Notes under the pieces: model-generated
What the model was told of the DNA's origin: nothing
Database searches by the model: none
What the model saw: the letters and a program-made list of their open reading frames with translations, nothing else
Source: an uncultured Oscillospiraceae bacterium
Lineage (GTDB): Bacteria; Bacillota; Clostridia; Oscillospirales; Oscillospiraceae
DNA length: 64,000 nucleotides
Reading direction: 5' to 3'
Assembly: GCA_934622035.1 (NCBI GenBank)
Contig: CAKTVG010000009.1
Location: forward strand, 1 to 64,000
Position numbers and translations under genes: made by a program
Shown here: in pieces, positions 1 to 8,087 of the stretch
How the letters are laid out: every line of letters starts with the position of its first letter
How positions within the stretch are numbered: position 1 is the first letter of the stretch

Positions 1-1973
1 TGCTGCCCTTTTTCTATCTCAGCCTGTGCCTGAACGAGGCAGTCCTGCGGGCCGTCACCGCGCAGGGCTTCTGGCGCGCCGGGCTGGGCATCGCCTGCCT
101 GTTTGCGTTGGTTCCGGCGCTGGCGGCGTACGTTCTGTGCCGTCTGTTCCCGCCGAAGATGAACCGCGTGCTGGAGCTGGTGCTTTCCTGGTTTTTCTTC
201 CTGTTCTATGCCTCTCAGCTCGTCTATTTTCAGATTTTCGGCTGCTTCTATTCCGCATATTCCCTGGGAAATGGCGGGCAGGTGCTGGAATTCTGGAAGG
301 TGACGGTACATACCATGGGCGAAAACTGGCTGCCGCTCGTGCTGCTTCTTCTGCCGCCGCTGGGACTGTCGCTTTTCTGCCGCTTTTTCAGCGCGGCGCG
401 GCCGAAGCGCTGGTACCGGCTGATCATCGCGCTGGCGTTGGCCGCGGCGCTGCATTTCGGCATTGCCGCGCTGCTGCCCGTTTTCGGCACGGAGCCGCTG
501 TCGGCCTATGACCTGTATCATAACACAAACGACCTTTCCTCCGGCGTGACGCGGCTGGGCCTGCTGCCCGCCTTCCGGCTGGATATCCACCGCCTGCTCT
601 TCGGCTTCCGCGGCGGCCAGCTCGTGCCGGAGCTGCCGGAGCCGACGCAGCCGCCAGAGACGGAGCCGTCCTCGGAGACGGAGCTTTCCACAGAGCCGAC
701 GGAGCCGCCCATCGACACCAGCCCGAATGTGCTGGAGATCGACTTTGACAGCCTGCTTGCGGGCGAGACGGACGACACCATTCGCCAGCTGCACGCGTAT
801 TTCGCCGCGCAGACGCCAACGGCAAAGAACGAAAAAACCGGCATGTTCCGGGGCTGCAACCTGATTCTGATCACCGCGGAGGGCTTTTCCTACCTCGCGG
901 TCGACCCGGAGCTGACGCCGACGCTTTACAAGCTGACGACGCAGGGATTCCAATTCACAAATTTTTACACGCCCATCTGGGGCGTCTCCACCTCCGACGG
1001 CGAGTACGTCGCGCTGACCGGCACCATCCCGAAAAACGGCGTGTGGAGCTTCAGCCGCACCTCGACGAAGGCCATGCCCCTGACAATGGTGCAGCAGCTG
1101 AAAAAACTGGGCTACTCCGCCTATGCCTACCACGACCACACCGCCGGGTTCTACGACCGCAACGAGTCCCACCCGAACCTCGGCTACATCTTCAAGGCGG
1201 TCAACCGCGGGCTGGACGTCAGGCAGACCTGGCCGGAGTCCGATCTGGAAATGATCGACCTGACCACGGCGGATTATATGGGCAGCGAGCCGTTCCATGC
1301 GTATTACATGACCGTTTCCGGTCATCTGGAATACAATTTCTACGGCAACTCCATGGCCGCCAAGAATCAGGCGCTGGTCGAAGATCTGCCCTACAGCGAT
1401 GCGGCGAAGGCATATCTCGCCTGCAACATTGAGCTCGACCGCGCGCTGGAGCTGCTTTTGCAGCGGCTGGAGGAGGCCGGCGTGGCGGAAAACACCGTCA
1501 TCGCCCTCTCCGCCGACCACTACCCCTACGGCCTGACCGTTGACCAGCAGAGCGAGCTTGCCGGGCACGAGCTGGACGAGCGCTTCGAGCTCTACCGCAA
1601 CGCGTGCATCATCTATAAAAAGGGCATGGAGCCGGAGACGGTGGACCGTCCCTGCTCCTCTCTCGACCTGCTGCCGACGCTCTCCAATCTCTTCGGGCTG
1701 GAATTTGACTCGCGGCTGTATATGGGCCAGGACGTCTTCTCCGACGCCTCGCCGCTCATCATTTTCAGCGACCACAGCTGGCTGACCGACCGCGGCAGCT
1801 ATTACATGCCCACGGGCGAATATACCTCCTTCGACGGAACGGAGCCTTCCGCCGAGGAGATCGAGCGCATCAACGGCGTGGTGAGCAACAAGTTCACCGT
1901 CTCTGCCTGGGTGCTCGACAGCGACTACTGGCGCACGCTCTTCGGCGACAATCTCCCGCCGGACGGGGAATAG
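1..1973 (+). CDS. LTA-synthase-like membrane sulfatase-fold protein (5' end cut by window)
   Basis: The reading frame is already open at base 3 and continues to TAG at 1971-1973, so the true start lies before the window. The first ~170 visible codons are strongly hydrophobic (several membrane segments). They are followed by a Pro/Thr/Glu-rich linker around visible codons 210-240 and then an alkaline-phosphatase/sulfatase-type domain from about codon 286 (starting NLILITAEG). The segment GVSTSDGEY fits the position of the catalytic Thr region of LtaS enzymes, and SADHYPYG is a metal-binding Asp-His motif. Known family members are membrane phosphoglycerol transferases that act outside the cell on lipoteichoic-acid-like polymers. 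The exact substrate cannot be read from the sequence. No terminator follows; a repeat element begins about 30 bases downstream. Confidence 0.75.
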   Translation, partial: LPFFYLSLCLNEAVLRAVTAQGFWRAGLGIACLFALVPALAAYVLCRLFPPKMNRVLELVLSWFFFLFYASQLVYFQIFGCFYSAYSLGNGGQVLEFWKVTVHTMGENWLPLVLLLLPPLGLSLFCRFFSAARPKRWYRLIIALALAAALHFGIAALLPVFGTEPLSAYDLYHNTNDLSSGVTRLGLLPAFRLDIHRLLFGFRGGQLVPELPEPTQPPETEPSSETELSTEPTEPPIDTSPNVLEIDFDSLLAGETDDTIRQLHAYFAAQTPTAKNEKTGMFRGCNLILITAEGFSYLAVDPELTPTLYKLTTQGFQFTNFYTPIWGVSTSDGEYVALTGTIPKNGVWSFSRTSTKAMPLTMVQQLKKLGYSAYAYHDHTAGFYDRNESHPNLGYIFKAVNRGLDVRQTWPESDLEMIDLTTADYMGSEPFHAYYMTVSGHLEYNFYGNSMAAKNQALVEDLPYSDAAKAYLACNIELDRALELLLQRLEEAGVAENTVIALSADHYPYGLTVDQQSELAGHELDERFELYRNACIIYKKGMEPETVDRPCSSLDLLPTLSNLFGLEFDSRLYMGQDVFSDASPLIIFSDHSWLTDRGSYYMPTGEYTSFDGTEPSAEEIERINGVVSNKFTVSAWVLDSDYWRTLFGDNLPPDGE

Positions 1974-2000
1974 TGCACGGGGACGCGCTGAAGAACAGAA

Positions 2001-2250
2001 CCAATTCGTAGGGGCGTGGCTCTGCCTCGCTCGTGTGCAGGCATTCACAGGCTGGAAAGCTCCTGCACGCGGCCACGGCACGCCGTGGCCCTACGGGTGC
2101 ACCGAAAATTAGGGGGCTACCCGCAAGGGGCACGCCGCATCCGTAGCGCGCCTGCGTCGCTGACGGCTGCGGCGTGCCGTGCCCGGTGCGGGCATTCACA
2201 GATTTGCTGATTCCTTCCCGCGAGACGGAGAATCCGTCCCCCTGCGCATG
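2001..2250. repeat. Intergenic palindromic repeat, copy 1 (long, three modules)
   Basis: This copy starts with CGTAGGGGCGTGGCTCTGCC, has a central palindrome around GGCCACGGCACGCCGTGGCC (2073-2092), and then a module containing GCAAGGGGCACGCCGCATCC. The same modules recur near 10.3, 16.4, 23.3, 27.2, 33.0, 35.9, 49.2 and 57.2 kb, always between genes. ORFs crossing it look like noise. Confidence 0.75.
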
Positions 2251-2322
2251 CTTTTGCAGCTGCGGGGCAGCGGGGAAAAGTTTCACCGGACATATTTTTG
2301 CGCGCTTTTCCTGCAATATCTC

Positions 2323-2351
2323 TTGAATTTGGCGGGAAAATATGATACGAT
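2323..2351 (+). promoter_or_regulatory. metF promoter
   Basis: TTGAAT (2323-2328), 17-base spacer, TACGAT (2346-2351). It lies about 75 bases before metF and would drive the first WL genes. Confidence 0.55.
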
Positions 2352-2363
2352 AAAGTTGTATCG
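2348..2363. promoter_or_regulatory. Dyad CGATA-N6-TATCG at metF promoter, candidate operator
   Basis: CGATA AAGTTG TATCG overlaps the metF -10 element and is followed by GAATG. The same dyad with the same 6-base spacing lies just after the fhs promoter (14359-14374) and is also followed by AATG. A shared regulator is an inference. Confidence 0.45.
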
Positions 2364-2424
2364 GAATGCGCGGCGCCCGGCAATCAGCGCGCCGCAATCA
2401 AACATAACTTAGGAGGCAAAAACA

Positions 2425-3381
2425 ATGAGTGTAGCTGAAATTCTGGAACAGCGCAATGCGTTCTCTTTTGAAGTATTCCCCCCGAAGACGGACGCCGGCA
2501 TGGAAAAGCTGTGCGGCGAGGGCGGCGTGCTGGAGAAGCTGTACACCCTGAACCCGGACTACATCTCCTGCACCTACGGTGCAGGCGGCACCAACGTCGG
2601 CAAGAACCTTGAGGTTCTGAAGAAGATCAAGGCGGACGGCAAGTGCATCCCCGTGACCCACTTCACCTGCATCGGCAACACCAAGGAAGGCATCAAGGAG
2701 CAGCTCCAGACCTACCTGGACAACGGCATCAACCATATGCTCGCCCTGCGCGGCGACCTTCCCTTCGGCTGGAAGGGCACCGGCGGCGATCTGCACTACG
2801 CCACCGAGCTTGTCAAGTTCGTCCGTCAGGAATTCGGCGACAAGTTCACTATCGCCGTGGCCGGCTCCCCCGAGGGCCACATCGCCTGCCGCAGCCTCGA
2901 GGCTGACATCGCCTTCCTGAAGCAGAAGCAGGACAACGGCGCAGACTATATTATGACGCAGCTGTGCTGGGATATGGACCAGTTCCGCTACTGGCTCGAC
3001 GCCATCCGCGCTGCCGGTATCTGGATGCCCGTCGATGTGGGCATCATGCCCATCCTGGATCAGGCTGCCACCATCAACATGGCGCTGTCCCGCAACGGCT
3101 GCGTGATGCCGCGCGAGCTGTGCGAGCTCATCTCCAAGAACTGGATCTTCCCGAACCCCTTCTCCGTCGGCCTCAAGACCGCCAAGGGCGACGATGCCTG
3201 CTTCGATGCCGACATCGAGGGTAAGAAGGCCAGCTTCAAGGAAGCCGGTATCGAATACACCATCCGTCAGATCGACGAGTACCGCGCCTGCGGCATCAAC
3301 GGCATCCATCTGTATGCACTGAACAAGTACGAGGACGTCGCCCGCATCGCCAAGGAAGCCGGTCTGCTGGACCTCATTTAA
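2425..3381 (+). CDS. metF: 5,10-methylenetetrahydrofolate reductase
   Basis: The 318-residue protein begins with the MetF hallmark FSFEVFPPK, whose Glu is the catalytic acid of the family, and includes the folate/flavin-barrel segments YGAGGT and HMLALRGD. The length matches short bacterial MetF proteins (about 290-320 residues). The cytosolic enzyme reduces methylene-THF to methyl-THF, the last folate step of the methyl branch, and so supplies the substrate of the AcsE domain encoded 3 kb downstream. The start is an ATG 6 bases after AGGAGGC. No MetV-type zinc-finger partner gene is adjacent, although many acetogens have one. It is the first gene of the WL run and has its own promoter. Confidence 0.93.
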   Translation: MSVAEILEQRNAFSFEVFPPKTDAGMEKLCGEGGVLEKLYTLNPDYISCTYGAGGTNVGKNLEVLKKIKADGKCIPVTHFTCIGNTKEGIKEQLQTYLDNGINHMLALRGDLPFGWKGTGGDLHYATELVKFVRQEFGDKFTIAVAGSPEGHIACRSLEADIAFLKQKQDNGADYIMTQLCWDMDQFRYWLDAIRAAGIWMPVDVGIMPILDQAATINMALSRNGCVMPRELCELISKNWIFPNPFSVGLKTAKGDDACFDADIEGKKASFKEAGIEYTIRQIDEYRACGINGIHLYALNKYEDVARIAKEAGLLDLI

Positions 3382-3398
3382 AGCAAAGCACTTCCCGT

Positions 3399-3422
3399 CC
3401 GGGGCGGGCCTGCCCGCCCCGG
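3399..3422. other. GC-rich hairpin between metF and cooC
   Basis: CCGGGGCGGGC, two bases, then GCCCGCCCCGG: a perfect 11-base inverted repeat directly after metF, with no T run. It could be an RNA stability or partial attenuation hairpin that sets metF apart from the acs genes. Confidence 0.5.
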
Positions 3423-3447
3423 CGTGAACCCCAAAGGAGCAAATACC

Positions 3448-4215
3448 ATGACCCATACCATCGCAGTTGCCGGTAAGGGCGGTGTTGGCAAAACCACCGT
3501 CTGCGGCATGATCGTCGATTACCTGATCAAAACCGGAAAGTCTCCGCTGCTGGTCGTGGACGCCGACGCCAACTCCAACCTCAACGAGGTTCTGGGCGTC
3601 GAGGTCGAGACCACGCTGGGCGCGGTGCGCGAGGAGATTGCGCAGGCCGAGCTTCGCGGCGACGTCATCCCCAAGAACATGACCAAGGCGGACTACGCCG
3701 AATATCGCTTCAACTCCGCGCTCATCGAGGAGGACGATTTCGACATGCTCGTCATGGGTAGGACCCAGGGCAAGGGCTGCTACTGCTACGTCAACGGCAT
3801 CCTCAAGACCCAGGTGGACAAGTACGCCGGGGCCTACCGCTACATGGTCATCGACAACGAGGCCGGCATGGAACACATCGCCCGCGGCACCCTGCCCCAT
3901 GTGGACACGCTGCTGCTGGTGTCCGACTGCTCCCGCCGCGGCATTCAGGCCGTGGCCCGCATCGCGGAAATGGTGAAGGACCTGAACCTCAAGCCCGGCA
4001 CCATGCGCCTGATCGTCAACCGTGCGCCCAACGGCGAGCTCAACGCCGGCGTGCGCGAGGAGATCGAAGCCCACGGCCTTGATCTTGTCGGCGTCCTTCC
4101 GCAGGACGAGGCCGTGTACGAGGCCGACTGCGAGGGCGAGCCCAGCTCGAAGATCCCCGACGGCAGCGCCATGAAGCAGGCACTTCGCGGCGTGATGCAG
4201 CAGCTCGGGCTGTAA
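3448..4215 (+). CDS. cooC: CooC-type nickel-insertion ATPase for CODH/ACS maturation
   Basis: The 255-residue protein has a deviant Walker A motif GKGGVGKTT (residues ~9-17), typical of MinD/ArsA/CooC P-loop ATPases, and a Cys-Tyr-Cys motif at residues 111-113. That matches the CXC metal site known from CooC1, where the dimer binds Ni or Zn. The family loads nickel into CO dehydrogenase or acetyl-CoA synthase. The chosen ATG follows AAAGGAG with good spacing; an upstream GTG at 3424 lacks a ribosome site. Its place between metF and acsD supports a role in maturing the acetyl-CoA synthase encoded here. Whether it serves ACS (AcsF-like) or CODH cannot be decided from this sequence. Confidence 0.9.
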   Translation: MTHTIAVAGKGGVGKTTVCGMIVDYLIKTGKSPLLVVDADANSNLNEVLGVEVETTLGAVREEIAQAELRGDVIPKNMTKADYAEYRFNSALIEEDDFDMLVMGRTQGKGCYCYVNGILKTQVDKYAGAYRYMVIDNEAGMEHIARGTLPHVDTLLLVSDCSRRGIQAVARIAEMVKDLNLKPGTMRLIVNRAPNGELNAGVREEIEAHGLDLVGVLPQDEAVYEADCEGEPSSKIPDGSAMKQALRGVMQQLGL

Positions 4216-4265
4216 TTTAAAAAACCCGCAAAAAACCAACATATCTATTTCAGGAGGAACATAGA

Positions 4266-5210
4266 ATGGCTTTTGAAGCAAAAAAGCAGGCGTTCAATGC
4301 CTCGATCAGCACCGTCACCATCGGCACTGGTGACAAGGCTGTCAAGCTCGGCGGCATCAACGTCCTGCCCTTCTACGCCTTCGACGCGCCCATTGAGAAC
4401 GCACCGAAGATCGGCGTAGAACTGACCGACGGAGGTCTGGCTGCCTATCCGCAGAAGGGCCTTCAGGAATTCTATGCCGGCTGCGAGACCGTGGCCGACA
4501 TGGCAAAGCGCGTCGAAACCATGCACGGCGCATCTTTTATCTGCCTGCATCTCGAGGGCGCGGACCCCAACGGCGAAAATAAGTCCGTTGAGGAGTGCGT
4601 CGAGCTTGCAAAGTCCGTCTCTGAGGCGACCACGCTGCCTCTGGTCATCATGGGCTGCAAGAACATCGAGAAGGACGCAGACCTCTTCTCCAAAATCTCC
4701 GAAGCTCTCCAGGGCAAGAACATTCTCGTGCTCTCCGCCCGTGAGGAGGACTACAAGTCCGTCGGCGCTTCCGTCGCTCTGGCATATGGCCAGAAGGTCG
4801 GCGCAGAATCCGCCGTGGATATCAACCTGGCAAAACAGCTCAACGTGCTGCTCACCCAGCTGGGCGTGCCCGCGGATTCCATCGTGATGAACGCCGGCTC
4901 CGCCGCCGCAGGCTATGGCTATGAGTACGTTGCCTCCACCCTCGACCGCATCCGCGCCGCTGCGCTGGCGCAGAGCGACGATCAGCTCCAGATGCCCATC
5001 ATCACCCCCGTCTCTCCCGAGACCTGGGGCGTCAAGGAATCCGTGATGTCCGAGAAGGACATGCCCGAATGGGGCGATGCGGAGGAGCGCGGCATCGAAA
5101 TGGAGATCACCACGGCAGCCGCCTGCCTGACCGGCGGCTCCGACGCCGTCATCATGCGTCACCCGGCTGCCATCAAGGCCATCGCGACCATGATCGAAGC
5201 GCTGGTCTGA
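4266..5210 (+). CDS. acsD: Corrinoid iron-sulfur protein small subunit (CODH/ACS delta)
   Basis: The 314-residue protein matches the AcsD/CdhD family in length and in its start region (TIGTGDKAVKLGG) and contains long TIM-barrel-like segments such as VSPETWGVKE. It forms the heterodimeric corrinoid protein with AcsC, which carries the methyl group from methyl-THF to the acetyl-CoA synthase A-cluster. The start is an ATG after CAGGAGGAAC. The gene lies 19 bases before the acsC-acsE fusion, so the two partners should be made from one message. It contains no iron-sulfur cysteine cluster, as expected for the small subunit. Confidence 0.92.
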   Translation: MAFEAKKQAFNASISTVTIGTGDKAVKLGGINVLPFYAFDAPIENAPKIGVELTDGGLAAYPQKGLQEFYAGCETVADMAKRVETMHGASFICLHLEGADPNGENKSVEECVELAKSVSEATTLPLVIMGCKNIEKDADLFSKISEALQGKNILVLSAREEDYKSVGASVALAYGQKVGAESAVDINLAKQLNVLLTQLGVPADSIVMNAGSAAAGYGYEYVASTLDRIRAAALAQSDDQLQMPIITPVSPETWGVKESVMSEKDMPEWGDAEERGIEMEITTAAACLTGGSDAVIMRHPAAIKAIATMIEALV

Positions 5211-5229
5211 GCGGAAGGAGGAAACAACA

Positions 5230-7506
5230 ATGGCACTGAAAGGCTTGGATATTTTTAAGCTCTCTCCCAAGAAGAACTGTAAGGAATGCGGCAGCCCCAC
5301 CTGCATGGCATTCTGCATGAAGGTTGCACAGGGCGCCGTCGCGATCGACAAATGCCCGTACTTCTCCGAGGAAGCCAAGGCAAAGCTCTCCGAGGCCACC
5401 GCGCCTCCCATGAAGACCCTCACCGTCGGCAGCGACATCAAGCTCGGCGGCGAAACCGTCCTGTTCCGTCACGAGAAGACCTTCGTCTCCCGCAACCGCT
5501 TTGCCGTACCCGTCTGCACCTGCATGGACGAGGCAAAGGCCGACGAGAAGCTGGCCGACCTCCAGAAGGTCGATTACGAGCGTATCGGCGAGCGCGAGTA
5601 CGTTGAATTCGTCCTTGTCCACTGCGAGAAGGACTCCGCCGATAAGTGGGAAGACCTTGTCAAGAAGGCAATGGCCACGAACCGCACCCTCATCCTCGAC
5701 TGCGAATGCCCCGAATGCGCAAAGAAGGCTCTGGCCCTCTGCAAGGACGGCAAGCCCATCCTCAACGGCGCGAACGCGGAGAACTTCGCCGAGATGAGCG
5801 CCATCGCCACGGAAGCGGGCGTCGTCCTCGGCGTGCGCGGCAATGACCTTGCCGAGCTGCATGACACCGTCGCCAAGCTCGAGGCCGCAGGCAACAAGAA
5901 CCTCATCCTCGACGTGACCGGCAAGGACGCGAAGGAAACCATGGCCAATGCCGTCCTCGTGCGCCGCACCGCCCTCAAGGACGGCGACCGCACCTTCGGC
6001 TATCCCTCCATCGTCAACCTTGCGAAGATCGCAAAGGGCGACATCCATCTGCAAACCGCGCTGGCCGCAGTCTTCACGCTGAAATACGGCTCCATCATCG
6101 TCATGGAGCAGATGCGCTACGCCGAGGCGCTGCCGCTGTACGGCCTGCGCCAGAACGTCTTCACCGACCCGCAGAAGCCGATGAAGGTCGCCCCCGGCAT
6201 CTACCCGATGAACGGCGCCGGTCCCGATGATCCCTGCCTGATGACCGTCGACTTCGCCCTGACCTACTTCCTGGTCTCCGGCGAGATCGAGCGCTCCAAT
6301 GTGCCGGTCAATCTGCTCATCACAGACGCCTCCGGTATGTCTGTCCTGACCGCATGGGCCGCCGGTAAGTTCTCCTCCTCCTCCGTCAAGAAGTTCTTCG
6401 ACGAGTACGATATCGCCTCCAAGATCAACAACCGCACCCTGGTCATTCCGGGCAAGGTCGCCGTGATGAAGGGCGAAATTCAGGACAAGCTGCCTGATTG
6501 GAACGTCGTCGTCGGCACCCGCGAGGCCGTTGAGATCGTCAAGTTCCTCAAGGACGGCGAGCACATCAAGGCCGCTGCGGCTGTCGCTGCGTCCAAGAAG
6601 CCCGCAGAGGAAAAGAAGCCCGTCGTGGACGAGAATGCGCCCATCGACTTCAGCAAGCTGGTCATTCCGGAAATCGCGCACAAGGATATGGGCGTACATT
6701 ACAAGACCCGCAACGTCGAGTCCAAGAAGTTCGTCACCATCGGCGAGCGCATCCACTGCATCAGCCCGGTCATCCGCGAGGCTATGGCGACCTTCAATCC
6801 CGATCCCATCCTCGAGCGTGCCGCGCAGCAGATCAAGGCCGGCGCGACCTACCTGGACGTCAACATCGGCCCTGCGGAATCCAACGGTCCGGAGCTGATG
6901 ACCTGGGCGGTCAAGCTGCTTCAGGAAAACTTCAACAACGTGCCTCTGGCCCTCGATACCGCCAACAAGAAGGCAATCGAAGCCGGTATCCGCGTTTATA
7001 ACCGCACGAACGGCAAGCCCATCGTCAACTCTGCCGACGCAGGCTCCCGTATCTCCAACATCGACCTGGCCGCCGCCAACGACGCCATCGTCATCGCCCT
7101 GTGCTCTGCCGACGGCATCGCGAAGGACAACGACGAGCGCATGCACCACTGCCATACCATGCTCGATCGCGGCATGGCGCTGGGCATGGAGGCCGAGGAT
7201 CTGTGGTTCGACCCGCTGTTCCTGGTCGTCAAGGGCATGCAGGATAAGCAGATGGACGTTCTGAACGCCATCAAGCTGTTTGCCGACGAGGGCCTGAAGT
7301 CCACCGGCGGTCTGTCCAACAACTCCAACGGCGCGCCGAAGGCGCTCCGCCCGATCATGGACTCCGCGCTGGTCGCCATGGCGATGATGCAGGGCCTGAC
7401 CTCTGCCATCGTCAACCCGAACGACCTGCGCCTGATGGAAACCATCAAGTCCTGCGACATCTTCAAGAACAACGAGCTGTACTCCGACAGCTATCTGGAG
7501 ATCTAA
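5230..7506 (+). CDS. acsC/acsE: Fused corrinoid iron-sulfur protein large subunit (AcsC) and methyl-THF methyltransferase (AcsE)
   Basis: This is one uninterrupted 758-residue ORF. Residues 1-~443 are a full AcsC/CdhE: an N-terminal [4Fe-4S] motif with cysteines at 17, 20, 25 and 42, a barrel, and a C-terminal corrinoid-binding part (for example ITDASGMSVLTAW). An Ala/Lys/Pro/Glu-rich linker follows (about 443-475). Residues ~500-758 are a full AcsE: IGERIHC, LDVNIGP, LALDTAN, VNSADAG, LWFDPLF and GLSNNSNG. As recalled, these carry the counterparts of Moorella Asp75, Asn96, Asp160 and Asn199, which hold the pterin. In Moorella the two are separate proteins of about 446 and 262 residues. The fusion would tether the methyl donor enzyme to its corrinoid acceptor. 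A strong ribosome site (GGAAGGAGG) precedes the ATG, and a strong terminator follows. Confidence 0.93.
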   Translation: MALKGLDIFKLSPKKNCKECGSPTCMAFCMKVAQGAVAIDKCPYFSEEAKAKLSEATAPPMKTLTVGSDIKLGGETVLFRHEKTFVSRNRFAVPVCTCMDEAKADEKLADLQKVDYERIGEREYVEFVLVHCEKDSADKWEDLVKKAMATNRTLILDCECPECAKKALALCKDGKPILNGANAENFAEMSAIATEAGVVLGVRGNDLAELHDTVAKLEAAGNKNLILDVTGKDAKETMANAVLVRRTALKDGDRTFGYPSIVNLAKIAKGDIHLQTALAAVFTLKYGSIIVMEQMRYAEALPLYGLRQNVFTDPQKPMKVAPGIYPMNGAGPDDPCLMTVDFALTYFLVSGEIERSNVPVNLLITDASGMSVLTAWAAGKFSSSSVKKFFDEYDIASKINNRTLVIPGKVAVMKGEIQDKLPDWNVVVGTREAVEIVKFLKDGEHIKAAAAVAASKKPAEEKKPVVDENAPIDFSKLVIPEIAHKDMGVHYKTRNVESKKFVTIGERIHCISPVIREAMATFNPDPILERAAQQIKAGATYLDVNIGPAESNGPELMTWAVKLLQENFNNVPLALDTANKKAIEAGIRVYNRTNGKPIVNSADAGSRISNIDLAAANDAIVIALCSADGIAKDNDERMHHCHTMLDRGMALGMEAEDLWFDPLFLVVKGMQDKQMDVLNAIKLFADEGLKSTGGLSNNSNGAPKALRPIMDSALVAMAMMQGLTSAIVNPNDLRLMETIKSCDIFKNNELYSDSYLEI

Positions 7507-7517
7507 GCAAAGCCCCT

Positions 7518-7558
7518 CACCCAGCCCCGCGCGTCGGGGCTGGGTGTTCCCGCTTTTT
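7518..7558 (+). terminator. Rho-independent terminator after acsC-acsE
   Basis: A perfect 12-base stem CACCCAGCCCCG / CGGGGCTGGGTG with loop CGCGT, followed by a T-rich tail (TTCCCGCTTTTT). It would end or attenuate the metF-cooC-acsD-acsCE transcript. Confidence 0.85.
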
Positions 7559-7561
7559 CCT

Positions 7562-7579
7562 ATGGTCAGTATTGACCAT
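7562..7579. promoter_or_regulatory. Perfect dyad ATGGTCA-N4-TGACCAT, candidate operator
   Basis: A 7-base perfect inverted repeat sits between the terminator and the lipoprotein start. It resembles binding sites of dimeric HTH regulators. No second copy was noticed in the window, so function is inference. Confidence 0.45.
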
Positions 7580-7605
7580 TAAAACGGCACGAAGAAGGGA
7601 AGCTC

Positions 7606-8034
7606 ATGCACAAGACGCTTCGCATCGTTCCCTTCTTTCTGCTGCTGGCGCTGCTGCTCAGCGGCTGCACGCTGTATTCCCGCCTGACCAACGCGGCGGA
7701 TAAGCTGCCGGTGCAGGAATACCTGAACGCCGTCTCCGCCGGGGACGCGCAGGCGTTTGAGCGCTATCTTCACCCCTCCGTGCAGCCGTCCGAGGGGGAG
7801 CTTCCCGGCAAGCTGAAGGCCGCGCAGGATTTCTTTGCGGGCCGGACGGTCACCGAGGTGAACTGCACCTCGGTGAGCGTCACCAACAATCTGTCTCTCG
7901 CCGGAAAGCAGAAGATCACCCAATCCGACTATATCCTGACGATGAGCGACGGCTCGAAGCTGCTCCTGCGTGTCGAATATCTCTCCGACAGCCGTGGCGA
8001 GGGCTTTACCATAATTCGTGCAGACGAATCGTAA
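7606..8034 (+). CDS. Small predicted lipoprotein, unknown function
   Basis: The 142-residue protein has a clear lipoprotein signal: a short basic start, a hydrophobic core and the lipobox LLSGC with Cys at about residue 22. The mature part (~120 residues) is soluble, begins with a helical stretch (VQEYLNAVSAGDAQAFERYL) and ends in a beta-rich half. This resembles small NTF2-like or DUF4878-like export domains, but I cannot assign a family. It should be anchored outside the membrane. It stands between a strong terminator and acsB, and so interrupts a cluster of cytosolic enzymes. The ATG follows GAAGGGAAG. Either it is an independent insertion or its product links WL metabolism to the envelope; the sequence does not decide. 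Confidence 0.75.
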   Translation: MHKTLRIVPFFLLLALLLSGCTLYSRLTNAADKLPVQEYLNAVSAGDAQAFERYLHPSVQPSEGELPGKLKAAQDFFAGRTVTEVNCTSVSVTNNLSLAGKQKITQSDYILTMSDGSKLLLRVEYLSDSRGEGFTIIRADES

Positions 8035-8087
8035 TCAATTCTCATGGGCAAACGAAACTTTTAATAAATTTTTCAGGAGGAAACAAC

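Noticed and set aside
2398..4281. Long minus-strand ORF of 627 codons across metF and cooC
   Set aside because: It mirrors strongly supported plus-strand genes, has a His/Gly/Asp-rich composition typical of antisense GC-rich frames, and has no ribosome site. Similar long antisense frames over acsC-acsE, acsB, fhs, mfd and feoB were rejected for the same reason.
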